Assembly (NCBI RefSeq): GCF_950295315.1
Contig: NC_080171.1
Span: forward strand, 27,968,682-28,032,681
DNA: 64,000 bases
Direction of reading: 5' to 3'
DNA from: Erinaceus europaeus
Lineage: Eukaryota > Chordata > Mammalia > Eulipotyphla > Erinaceidae
In this document: positions 36,301 through 48,617 of the stretch, one piece after another
Numbering within the stretch: the first letter of the stretch is position 1
Layout: each line of letters opens with the position of its first letter
The notes under the pieces: model-generated
What the model was told of the DNA's origin: nothing
Seen by the model: only the letters and a program-made list of their open reading frames with translations
Database searches by the model: none
Translations under genes and position numbers: made by a program

Positions 36301-39300
36301 AAAATCTTGTTAAGTAGACTGTTTTCAAAACTTGTCAAATCAACTAGCCTGCAAATTTTAGAATTAGAAGTATACACAGTATTTCAGGGAACAGAACCAC
36401 TGTGGAATTCAAGGGATGAGGGTAGCAAGGGGTTTTCTGCTATGTCATGAGTGGTAGAAGTCTCTTACTGTTTGTTAGGCACATACACACACACATACAC
36501 ACACACACACCAGCCAGTTTTGTGTGAATGGTCACTACCCTCCAAAGCCTCCTTGTTCCTTTCCTCCTGTTTTCAGTGTAGCTCACCAAAGATTCTAGTT
36601 ACTCTTAAAATGCTGGCATTGTGAGGTGAAATCCATTCTTAGACTTTGTTTTCTTTTCTGCAGCAGTACGCATTCTATGTGTCTGATCTTGGTGGCAGAG
36701 GCAGGTGGTCTGCCAAGGAAGGCTGCAGGGATGCTGGCACCAGCCCTGGGTAGGGTGTATGTCCCCAGTATTGCTGCAGCCTCCCTTCGACCTGGATGGT
36801 GCTTCTACCCATGTGCTAAGCCAGGGGGCAGAGATGCAAGCTGTACCCAATTGGCTGAATGCTCCATCTCTGCTTCTCAATTCCCGCCTTGTAACCTCAG
36901 CAGTTCAGCAGACTGAGGGGAAAGTTACCTTTGTAGCCCAGATTACAGAATTGGCTGTGGGTCTTCCTGGGGTGTTCTGTTGTGATCTCGCTCACCTTAC
37001 CCTTAATTCCTCGAGAGGGGCCATCACTACGGGCACCACTGTTTGCTGTGATGTGTGTATCGGGGTTGTGAATGCCAAAACATGGTGGAGTTGTGATGCT
37101 AAGTGCCCTACTCCATCACCTATGTCTTTGCCACCTTGTATGCTAGCATTTACTCACTCACCATGCAGTGGTGACCTGCTTGTTGATTAGAAAGCTTGAA
37201 GCCAGGAGTCGGGCTGTAGCACAGCGGCTTAAGCGCACATGGCACAAAGCACAAGGACCGGTGTAAGGATCCCGGTTCAAGCCCCCAGCTCCCCACCTGC
37301 AGGGGGTTTGCTTCACAGGTCTGCAGTTGTCTATCTTTCTCTCCTCCTGTCTTCCCCTCCTCTCTCCATTTCTCTCTGTCCTATCCGACAATGACGACAT
37401 CAACAACAATAGCTGCAACAACAATAAAAACAAGGGCAACAAAAAGGAAATAAATAAATAAATATTTTTTTTAAAAAAGAAAGGCAAATTAAAAAAATAA
37501 ATAAATAAAAAATAAAGCTTGAAGCCCAGCAAAGGAGAATGGTCTTGATCATCTGGTTATTATGCATGTGACTCTGGGCCAGGTTGAAATGATGAACAGG
37601 CCTTGTACTGGAGTTTTGTCCTGGAGTCTGCCGGGAGCTCCTGGATGAGAATGGGATTACTAGGGATCTGGTAGCAGGGTATCCTGGATTCCTTTTTGGA
37701 GTGAGAAGTCAGTAGCCACCGAGGTGGATTCCCAGGTAATCTGAGGGTGGGAGAGTGAGATACATGGAGGGTGGCAGTGGTGTGTGTATGAGGACACATA
37801 GCTTCTCAGTAGCACCTCCATATATGGGTGGGGACCTCAACGCCCCTGCCATATCTCAAGATCCTGCTCAGGAAGATGGCAGCATGTGTGTGCTCAGCCC
37901 CTCTTGAATTTCCAAGGGGACCACAGCAGCACTGGCAACTTGCTCTGGGCTCTGTGAATTTTCCTTAATGGGAGGGGGCCAAGCAGAGACCAGCCAAACT
38001 CTTCTGTGTTTGTTTTTTTTTTGGGGGGGGCAGGGGTAAGTTTGGGTCTTTGATTGTTCAGATCCTGATTCTTGCTCACTGTAGACCAACGCACATGCTG
38101 TCTCAGCCCCTTTTCATTGTATTTGTGGGAAAAGGAAAAACAAGTACAAAACATACTTGGATCTTTAGAATTTCAGGGAACAGTGAGCCTATATTTGTTT
38201 TATAATAGTTCTCCAGGTATTTCCAGACTAAAGATCTGATTCAGGTTGCCACAAATTGTCAGAAGGGTATTCAATGTAAGAATTGTAAACCTGGGAGCTG
38301 GGCTATAGTGCAGCGGGTTAAGCGCAGGTGGCGCCAAGCACAAGGACCATAAGGATCCCAGTTCGAGCCCCCGGCTCCCCACCTGCAGGGGAGTCGCTTC
38401 ACAGGCAGTGAAGCAGGTTTTCAGGTGTCTGTCTTTCTCTCCCCCTCTCTGTCTTCCCCTCCTCTCTCCATTTCTCTCTGTCCTATCCAACAATGACAAC
38501 AACAATAACTACAGCAATAAAACAACAAGGGCAACAAAAGGAAATAAATAAATAAAATTAAAAAAAAATTGTAAACCTATTTCAGACTGCTTGGTGGGTT
38601 TGTTAATAGACTTCTAGGTACTTAGAGCAAAGGTTACCTGGCATTGTATAATACCTGGATCAGGCATTGTAGCTTTTCATAGCACTCCCACCACAGATGG
38701 AAATTCTTTGTTTTTGTCTTTTTTTAATTTTTTTTAATATTTATTTTATTTATTCCCTTTTTGTTGCCCTTGTTGTTTTATTGTTGTAGTTATTGTTGTT
38801 GTCGTTGTTGGATAGGACAGAGAGAAATGGAGAGAGGAGGGGAAGACAGAGAGGAGGAGAGAAAGATAGACACCTGCAGACCTGCTTCACCACCTGTGAA
38901 GCGACTCCCCTGCAGGTGGGGAGCCGGGGTTCGAACCGGGATCCTTATGCCGGTCCTTGTGCTTTGCGCCACGTGCACTTAACCCGCTGCACTACAGCCC
39001 GACTCCCTTTTTGAACTAGTAGGAAAACCCAGTAAATTCCTGTGCCAAGTCCTAAGTAATTAATATTATGATTTGCGTATTTTGTTTTTAAATCTATGAT
39101 TTTTTTCCCCAGTGTACTCATGGGAACTTAGAAGACCCCAAAAGTGTAACCCATCACAAGCTAATACATGCTGCTTCAGAGAGGGTGCTGAGTGATAGCA
39201 AAACAATCCTGGAAGAGAATGTCCAAGACAAAGGTAAGGGACAGTGGGCAGGTGTGGGGAGGGCAGAAAACCCCTTGGCACTGAAGTCAGTGCTCTGAGT

Positions 39301-40655
39301 CGAATCTGAGCAAGAAAACCTGGTCAGTTAATTATTCCCGTCCACTCCCTCTATTAAAACAAAATATGCATTGTTCAATATTTGTGAAAGCCAGCGTAAG
39401 CCAAAATTGTACACACAGCATCCATCTGAGAAACTAAATGTGAACTTTATTTTTCATTCACATTCAAAGCATAAGCAGCAGTTCCCCAGGGCCACTGCAG
39501 GTTTTATTTGAAGCTAGAAATGGCAGCAGTTGTGGCAAGTTGTTACCTGTGTCCTAGGAAGATGTCCCTGTGACACGCACTCATCTTATAAGCAGCTTAC
39601 GGTTTTGTGTCTGGAAACTGGCCACATGCAGGTGTTCAGCAATCAGAATGGAGGCCAGACTTCATCTCTCAGCCTTACACTGTAGTCTGCTAAGATGAAT
39701 ACATTCTGCAAGAGTCCCACAGTTCCTTGGATGTTGCTGGGGCCATCTCATGCCCTCTGGGGTCTCCAGTCCCCTCTAGTTATCCCAGCTGGGCCCTACT
39801 AGGCTTAAGCCTACAGGTGACAGGCAAGCAGATAAAAAGGCCAGGTAGGATCGGTGGTGCAGATGCTGGTACAACAGACACCCAGTGGTGGCCTGCTTTT
39901 CTGTCTGTCTCCCTTGGTGCTTTTACATCAAAGTATGGATGTGGGACAATAACCAGGCTGAGAGACTTATTTCTTTTCTAGATGTCTTACTGTTGATAAA
40001 AAAGCGAGCTCCAGATCCACTTCCTAAGATGGCAGAGGTTTCAGCAGAAGAAAAGGTAATTTTCCAAGTTTGGAATTGGAAGTCGACAAGAAACATCCAT
40101 GTACCAGGTGTCTGCAGACCAAGCAGCTCTGTAGTTAGAGTGGTCCTGGGAGATTTCTGTCCTGCTTCTGGTCAGCTGACAGGTACCCAGGAAAGCCTGA
40201 CTCTGATTTCCAGCAGCAGAGAGAGAAAGAGAGAGACGCCCAACAGCTTCCAGAGTCAGCACACCTGACTTGGCCACATGGGCCTGCTCCTGTTCCTCCC
40301 CCACCTCCAAATCCATCTTGGCAGAAAGCAGGAGCTGCCAAAGTCACCCCTGCAAAACCAGGACACAGAACACCTGCCATTAGCAGTCTCAGCATAGACT
40401 TTGTAATGTCCCCCAGAGGCTGGTGTCACCTGCCTTGTCAGGATCTTGCAGGACAGCATTGGATGTCCCTGGCGTTTGTCCCTCTATTTGTCCAGAGGCT
40501 GCCATGAAAGCCCGTCTCTCGGAAAGCACATCCACACCATAAAGACTTGCCTTGGGTATAGTTCCTGCCTATGTTGAAGGGCAAAGCTCTGCTGTTTTAA
40601 AGCGGTAGCTTCATTCTGGTCACAATTTCTTCTTACCCACAGGCCCTGGAAGAGC

Positions 40656-40711
<56 letters not shown>

Positions 40712-42139
40712 TTTTTTTAAAGTATTTATTTATTCCCTTTGTTGCCCTTGTTGTAGTTATTATTGTTGTTGTTGTTGTTGATGTCTTTGTTGTTGGATAG
40801 GACAGAAAGAAATGGAGAGAGGAGGGGAAGACAGAGAGGGGGAGAGAAAGACAGACACCTGCAGACCTGCTTCACCGCTTATGAAGCGACTTCCCTGCAG
40901 GTGGGGAGCCGGGGGCTCGAACCAGGATCCTTGTGCTTTGCGCCACCTGCGCTTAACCCACTGCGCTGCCGCCCGACTCCCAGAGCAGTTTCTTTCTTAA
41001 GCTTTGAAATACAGGGAGAGTTCTCAACCAGAGAGAACAGGAAGAACTCTGGGCCTAGCCCTCAGACCTGGCAGTGGGACGAGAGATTTTAGCATCCTCT
41101 CTGGAAAAGGCCCTCAGGAGGGTCTTTGGGCTTCAGTTGCCTGTCATATCTACAGTCACACCTGCTGCAGAGCAGGCACACACATGGGCCAGCCGCCACC
41201 CCACCCTGCCCCACCCCAGAAAGCAGATCTGGGCCTGCCTACTATCCCTGAGTCAGACCCTCTGACATCTGCTGGGTGGGTCACTGTGCTCAGGTTACAG
41301 TTGGAATGGTTGCAACGGATAGAAACGGCGTTCTACCTTCACTGGCTCTGGCTCCTCAAGCTAACCTTTTCTCTGTACAAGTTTGCAAACACTGTAAGAT
41401 CTTCATTCCTGTTATTTTTGTTCAGTTATTAATTTTCTATGTATACTTTTAAAAATATTTATTTTTAATGAAAGAAAGATACAGAAAGAGACCAGAGCAC
41501 TGCTCAGCTCTGGCTTATGGTGGTGCTGGGAATTGAGCTTAGGGCCTCAGAGCCTCAGGTACAAAAGTCTTTTGCAGTGGTCTGGGAGGTGGTACAGTGG
41601 ATAAAGCATTGGACTCACAAGCATGAGGTCCTGAGCTTGATCCCCAGCAGCACATATACCAGAGTGATGTCTGGTTCTTTCTCTCTCCTCCTATCTTTCT
41701 CATTAATAAATAAAACCTTTTAAAAAAGGGGAAAAAGTCTTTTGCATAGCTATTATGCTATCTTCCCAGTACTTTATATAGGCTTTTTAAAGATTATGTG
41801 TTTTGTAAGAGACATCAGAGCACTACACAGTTCTTTTTTTCTTTTTTCTTTTTTTCAGAGAAATCAAGAAAGGGGGCCAGGTGGTGGTGCACCTGGTTGA
41901 GTGCACAGGTTACAATGCGCAAGGACCCAGGTTCAAGCTCCCGGTTTCCCCCTGCAGGGGGAAAGTTTTGCAAGTGGTGAAGCAGGGCTGCAGGTGTCTT
42001 TCTGTCTCTCTCCTCTATCACCCCCTTCCCTCTCTGTTTCTGGCTGTCTCTATCCAAGAAATGAAGATAATTTTTAAAAATTTAAAAATAAATAAATAAA
42101 TTTTTTTAAAAAGAAAGAAATTGAGAAAAGAGAGGGAGA

Positions 42140-42171
<32 letters not shown>

Positions 42172-45100
42172 CAGGCAGTGGCGCACCAGGTTAAGCACAC
42201 ACATTGCAGTGCACAAGGACCCAGGTTCAAACCCCTAGTCCACACCTGCAGAGAGAAAAGCTTCACAAATGGTGAAACAGGGCTGCAGGTGTCTCTCTGT
42301 CTCTCTACCTCTCTATCTCCCCACCGGGTTTCTCTCTGTCTCTATCCAATAATAAACAAATATTTAAAAGAGAGAGAGAGACCTGCTATATTGCTTTACT
42401 GCTCAAAAGACTTTCCCCCTGTAGGTGGGGACCAGGGATGAGATGGAGGAGGATTTGATTCTGAATCCTTGCATGTGGTAACATGTGCTTAACCACGTGC
42501 ACTACCTCCTAGCTGCTGCACTGCACAGTTCTTCTTTTTTAAGGTTTTTTGTTTTGTTTTTGGTTTGTTTGTTTGTTTTTCCTCCAGGGTTGTTGCTGGG
42601 GCTTGGTGCTTGCACTACGAATCCACTGCTCCTGGAGGCCATTTTTTTCCCATTTTGTTGCCCTTGTTACCCTTGTTGTTGTTGTTACTGTTGTCATCGC
42701 TGTTGTTGTTGGATAGGACAGAGAGAAATCAAGAGAGATGGGGAGATAGGGGGAGAGAAAGACAGACACCTGCAGACCTGCTACAACACCTGTGAAGCAA
42801 CCTCTCTGCAGGTAGGGAGTCGGGCTTGAACCGGGATCCTTACACCAGTCTTTGCGCTGCGCTTAACCTGCTGCGCTACCACCCGACCCCCTTTAATTTC
42901 TTTATTGGGGTATTAATGGTTTATAGTCAACAGTAAATTACAATAGTTTGTACATGTGTAACATTTATCAGTTTTCCATATAACAATTCAATACCCTCAC
43001 TAGGTCTTCCTGCACCACCATGTTTCAGGACCTGAACCCTTCCCCTCACACCAGAGTCTTTTACTCTGATGCAGTACCAATGTCCAGTTCTTCTGTCATA
43101 CAAAGTACTGAGGGTTTTTCATGGCACTCTACCCACTAAGCCACCTCTCTGGCCATGAGATTATTTTTTTTTTTAGTTTTTATTTATAAAATGGAAATAT
43201 TGACAAGACTATAGGATAAGAGGGGTACATTTCCACACAGTTCCCACCCCCAGAACTCCTTATCCAATCTCCTCCTTTGATAGCTTCCCTCTTCTTTATC
43301 CCTCTGGGAGTATGGGCCTATCACTGTTCTTTTTCAGCATCATGACCAGAGTTGTTAAAGCCCTGTGCTCTGTAGCTACCTAGAGCCTATCCTTCAGCTT
43401 TTCCAGTGCCTTCCCTAGTTGCTGCTTTCTAGGCCTGTGGATAGTTTGGGTTTGCTCCTCTGTTAGTGGCTCTTAAGTCTTCCAAATCTGTGTGTTGTCT
43501 CTCATACTTTATATTCTAACCAGAAACTCACCAGCTTAAAATATTTCGAGGGACTGTCCTTCTGAAATTTGGGGCTCAGTATATCTTCAGGAGAGGAAAT
43601 AAAGCATCTGTATTTGCACTCCTTTCTGGAGGCTCTGGAGAAGTGCTCCAGACCACTCAGTGTTGGCAAAACCCTGTTCCTGCCACCGAAGGACTCAGGC
43701 TACTTTCATGCTGACTGTCTGCTAGGTGCTCCTAGCCACAGGGCCTCTGCCCTCTTCAGAGCCAGCAATAGGCTTCTCATGTGTTAAATCTCTGACCAGA
43801 AGAAGCATTGTCCTTTTTAAAGGGCTTGTTTGAGTAGGTCAGGGCCATCAAGGGCTGTGTCCTGTCCTTAAGGCACTGTGCCACATGACATGACCTAACT
43901 CTAGAAGAAGCTGTCATGCTCACAGGCCTGCAGATTGAGCAGGCCGTCTTTGAATTCTGCCTGCTGCAAAGCTATGTGTCTTGCTTTTGGCACCACTCCA
44001 CATAATCCAGCCTCAGGCCTGCATTCCGGTACTCTGGCTTGCAGGGAGCCTGCTGTGCGCCAGAGCAGAGGAACTGTCCCTAGGATGCTGCATGGGAACC
44101 GGTCTGATCTGATGCTCCTTTTCTGGAACACCTTCCTTTCCCTCCACTGGAGGCTTTTCATCTTGATGCTTAGTTCTGAAGTTTCATGCTCTATATGTTT
44201 TTCCCCTTTCACCATGTATGTAACTTTAAAGCTTTATTAGTTTTCATTATGAAAATTTTCTAGATTTTTAAAAAATATATAATTTCTGGGGGCCGGGTGG
44301 TAGTGCAGCAGGTTAAGCACACGTGGTGCGAAGTGCAAGGACCAGCTTGAGGATCCCAGTTTGAGCCCCTGGCTCCCCACCTGCGGGGGGCTCACTTCAC
44401 AGGCGGTGAAGCAGGTCTGCAGGTGTCTGTCTTTCTCTCCTCCTCTCGGTCTTCCCCTCCTCTATCGATTTCTCTCTTATCTTATCCAACAGCAGCAACA
44501 ACAGCTTTAACAATAATAACAAGGGCAGCAAAAATGGGAATATATTCTACTTTTTTTCCCTTTCTCTCTCTTTCTTCTACACTAGTTATTAAACCTTCTT
44601 TCTGGGAGATGCCCTGAACTTTCTTCAGGCATTCTGCAGACTTTTTCCTCTGACTGAGAAGTTTGCATTTCCTGGTACAGTGCCTGTTCTCATTCTCTCA
44701 GCTCCCTGGGTACTCTTCTTTCCATAAGCTTTGTTTGTTTGTTTGTTTGTTTGTTTTTACCAAAGTGCTATTCAGCTCTGCCTTATGGTGGTACTAGGTA
44801 TAGGACCTGGGACATTTTGGTGCCTTGGACATAAAAGTTGTTTTGCAAAACCATTTTGCTATCTTCTTAGTTCAAACTGCTTTTGATCAGTGTACTTCTA
44901 GTCCTTGCATTGTCTCTTTTCTCTATGATTCTTTATTTTTCTGGTTTAAATTCTAATGTCTGTCTCTCAAGGCATCCACTTGGCTCTCCTTGACTGCCTT
45001 GCCTTGTGAGAGGTTCTTAAAGGTCCTGGACCACTCCTTTGAGGGTCACCACTCCCTACACCATTCTGTCTGTGGCCATAAGAGTGGCTATCTGCTCCTG

Positions 45101-48100
45101 TCCTGCATGGTTACTGCTGTTTAGCATAGGCAAGAATGGGGTCTTGAATATCATAGCGTATGCCGTCTGTCCCTGAGGTTTGCACAAAATCTCTGGAACG
45201 CCTGGCATTTACAGCTCTAGTTCTTTCCCTAGTTAAAGCACTACTTATTCAGTTGACATAATCTTGCTTTTTTACTGTTCTTATATCCGCTTCTGACATT
45301 CTGATTACTTTCCTGTATAGAAAAAACAAGACCAGAAAGCCCCGGATAAAGATGCCATATTTCGAGCAACTGCCAACCTGCCCTCCTACAATATGGACCG
45401 TGCTGTGGTCCAGACCAACATGAGAGATGTGAGTGCCTGTCTGGCTGTGGGACCACGTGGTCATCCTGACTCCACAGAGCTGCTGGAAATTATTGGGGAT
45501 TTTGGGTGGAGAGGATATAGGAACTCTGGGTCCTATTTGCAGCTTAATTTTTTAATGAAATGTTTGAGAATGAACTCAAGGCCTCACACATGCACAATAC
45601 CAATGAATGGACTCACCAGCCCACTTTTTCTTCTATATGAAGAGAGAGGAGAGAGGGAGCAAGAGTAGGAGAGACACCAAAGCACCACTCCACCATTCAT
45701 GGAATTCCCTTAGTGCTGAGAATTGGACCCAAGGCCTCACACATGGTAAGGTGTGTGTTTTACTACTGAGCTCTCTCCTAGCCCCTATTTGCAACTTTTC
45801 TTAAGTCTAATTGTTCTGCTACAAAAAAATTTAAGAAGACAGCTGACAGCAGAATTGAAAGAACAGGTTCCATGAGGAAGATGTTAGAGTTTTGCCTAGA
45901 GTCTGGCAAAAACTTTGCTAGAAATCTAGACTTACATGATTGTGAATGGAAATGCTGCCAGTTAAAGAAGAAAGTGTTTCCAGTGGGTGGAAGGAGTGCT
46001 CCTGATCTAAAGCAGCACCACAGGACCCACTTGTTTTTAGAAGCAGACCTCTCTTAGGGCTCTTCCAGAGAGTTCCATATTGAAAGGGCATTGGAGCCCC
46101 GACAGCCATCTTCCCCACCGTGTCCTCTCCTGTGTTTGCCCTCACATGGTAGCACTCATAGGTTAGCTGAGGCTAATTACGGTAAACAGGAGAGCTAACC
46201 ATCTGGTGTAGTCATGGTACACAGGTTGGTCTTTTGTGTGTGGTATGTGGAGGTATCCTGTTACATTTCCAACAACGCCCTCCTTGTTGAGAATATGAAC
46301 TAGCTGAAGCCAATTCTCTGCTGGATGAAAATGAGAGTACTGTGTCTGTGAAGTTGTTAAACTAGTCAGCATTTGTCGGGGAAGCCAAAGCAGGCTTGTT
46401 CAAAAGCAGTAACAGGCCAGGAGCCCTTCTCACTGGGTAAGGTGGAGCCACCTCATGATATCTCTCTGTGTAGCGAAGAGTCCATGTGCATGGTGCATCT
46501 GCCACAGAAGCTTCTTCGTATTCTCTGTTCAGAGCCTGCTGGGAGATGCTTCCTCTTCCAGTCTAATGTTCTTTCTCTTTCATCTCTGATGCTCTCTTGA
46601 AAAGCTATGCCATTTTGATTTTGGCTGGGAGCTATAGGGCAGGGGCTGTACGTATATGCCAAGTAGATTTGTTGCACATTTAGAAAAATGAGTTCCTTGT
46701 TCTTCTCTCCCTGCAGTTCCAGACAGAACTCCGGAAAATCTTGTTGTCTCTCATCGAGGTGGCACAGAAGTTGTTAGCACTGAATCCTGACGCAGTCGAA
46801 TTATTTAAGAAGGCAAATGGTACGAGCCCACCCCAGACTGGTGGCCATACTCAGCCCCAGCTGTTTGCATGGTCTAAAGAATGTGTCATTCCCTCTGTAG
46901 AGTTTGCTCCCCACAACTTCCTGCCAAGAAAAGGGGAAAGTTCAGCCTATTTAACCTGCCCACTTTTGGGTGATGGGTCAGTGAATCAAGTACTATCATC
47001 CCTTGTTAGTGTGAGTGTGAGCCAAGATTAGACATCAAATTTCCTGAAGTTTAAACAATTTGCCATATGTGCCCGGTACTTAAGCTTGAAGTCCAAGGGG
47101 GGTTGGGGAAGCATCTTCCATGTCCTCAAGAACCCCATCTTTCTCTACAGCAATGTTGGATGAAGATGAGGATGAGCGGGTAGACGAGACCGCTCTGCGA
47201 CAGCTCACCGAGATGGGCTTTCCAGAGAGCAGGGCTGCCAAAGCTCTTCGACTGAACCAGTATGTAGGGCCACAGGCACCATGGGGCCTCCTTGGATGAC
47301 ATCCTCCATCCCCAACTGACTGCATCATTTCTTCTTATTTTTTTTTTAGTATTTATTTATTTATTCCCTTTTGTTGCCCTTGCTTTGTAGTTGTAGTTAT
47401 TCTTATTGCCGTCATTGCTGGATAGGACAGAGAGAAATGGAGAGAGGAGGGGAAGACAGAGAGGGGGAGAGAAAGACAGACACCTGCAGACCTGCTTCAC
47501 CACCTGTGAAGCTACTCCCCTGCAGGTGGGGAGCCGGGGGCTTGAACCGGGATCCTTATGGTGGTCCTTGCGCTTTGCGCCACGTGCACTTAACCTGCTG
47601 CACTACTGCCCGACTCCTTCGACTGCATCATTTCTAATGCCTTAGAAGTGTGAGATACCTTAGATGTGTGTCCTAGAAATAGATTGATTGAGCATCTCTG
47701 TATGTTCTCAAAAGAGTATGAACTTGTCTCCCTGGTGGAGATGATGTGCATTTAAATTTTTGCTGAGCTGTAGTTTTAGAACCAGACCAGAAGCCTGTTC
47801 GTAGCAGTAGTGTTATTTAGTGTTTTCTCTAGTCAGCCCTTTTGTCTCTCTTTTTTCTTTTTCTCCTTTTTCACCAGAGCACTGTTTAGCTCTGGCTTAT
47901 GGTGGTGTGGGGGATTGAACCTGGAACTTTGGAGCCTCAGGCATGAGAGTCTGCTTGCATAACCATTATGCTATCTACCATCTCTGTCTTTCTTTACTTG
48001 ACCCAGTGTCTACACCCAGATCTAAACAATCTGTAAACCAAAGGATAACCAGTGGGCCATGTTCTGTTTTGCTTTGGACTCAAACTTTTTTTTTTTTTTT

Positions 48101-48569
48101 TTAGAATCATAGTGCACTTTATTTATTCATTTTAATTTCTTTATTGGAGGATTAATGGTTTACAGTCAATGATAAAATACAATAGTTTGTACATGCGTAA
48201 CATTTCCTAGATTTCGACATAGAAATTCAACCTCCACTAGGTCCTCCTCTATCATCACGTTCCAGGACCTGAACCCTCTCCACAGCCCCAGTGTCTTTTA
48301 CTTTGGTGCAGTACACCAACCCCAGTCTAAGTTCTGCTTAGTGCTTCCCTTTCTGATCTTGCTTTTCAGTTTCTGTCTATGAGTGAGATCACCCCATATT
48401 TGGACCCAAACTCCTACATACCCCACATGTTTGGTTCCACTGCTTAGTAAATGGAGGTCTTTGACCTGCCAGAAGCAGTTTGGGTGAAGATCAGAGTTCA
48501 GACACCTGCATTAAGATTCTCACTATTGGATCACCTACTAACACTAAAAAAGAAATGAAAGTCAGAAGG

Positions 48570-48617
<48 letters not shown>

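Larger units (their letters stand above)
33365..39112 (+). other. UBAC1: UBAC1 intron 1
   Basis: 5.7 kb. It holds old antisense SINEs (34555-34790, 36118-36265), a GT run (35769-35793), a poly(C) run near 36188-36209, and three family A SINEs (37204-37513 and 38293-38566 on +, 38719-39006 on -). The remainder is unique sequence without recognised features. Confidence 0.9.
40056..45320 (+). other. UBAC1: UBAC1 intron 3
   Basis: 5.3 kb, dense in SINEs and an L1 tail between 40657 and 44872 (listed separately). Unique sequence remains at 40056-40650, 40990-41440, 43560-44280 and 44880-45320. Confidence 0.9.
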
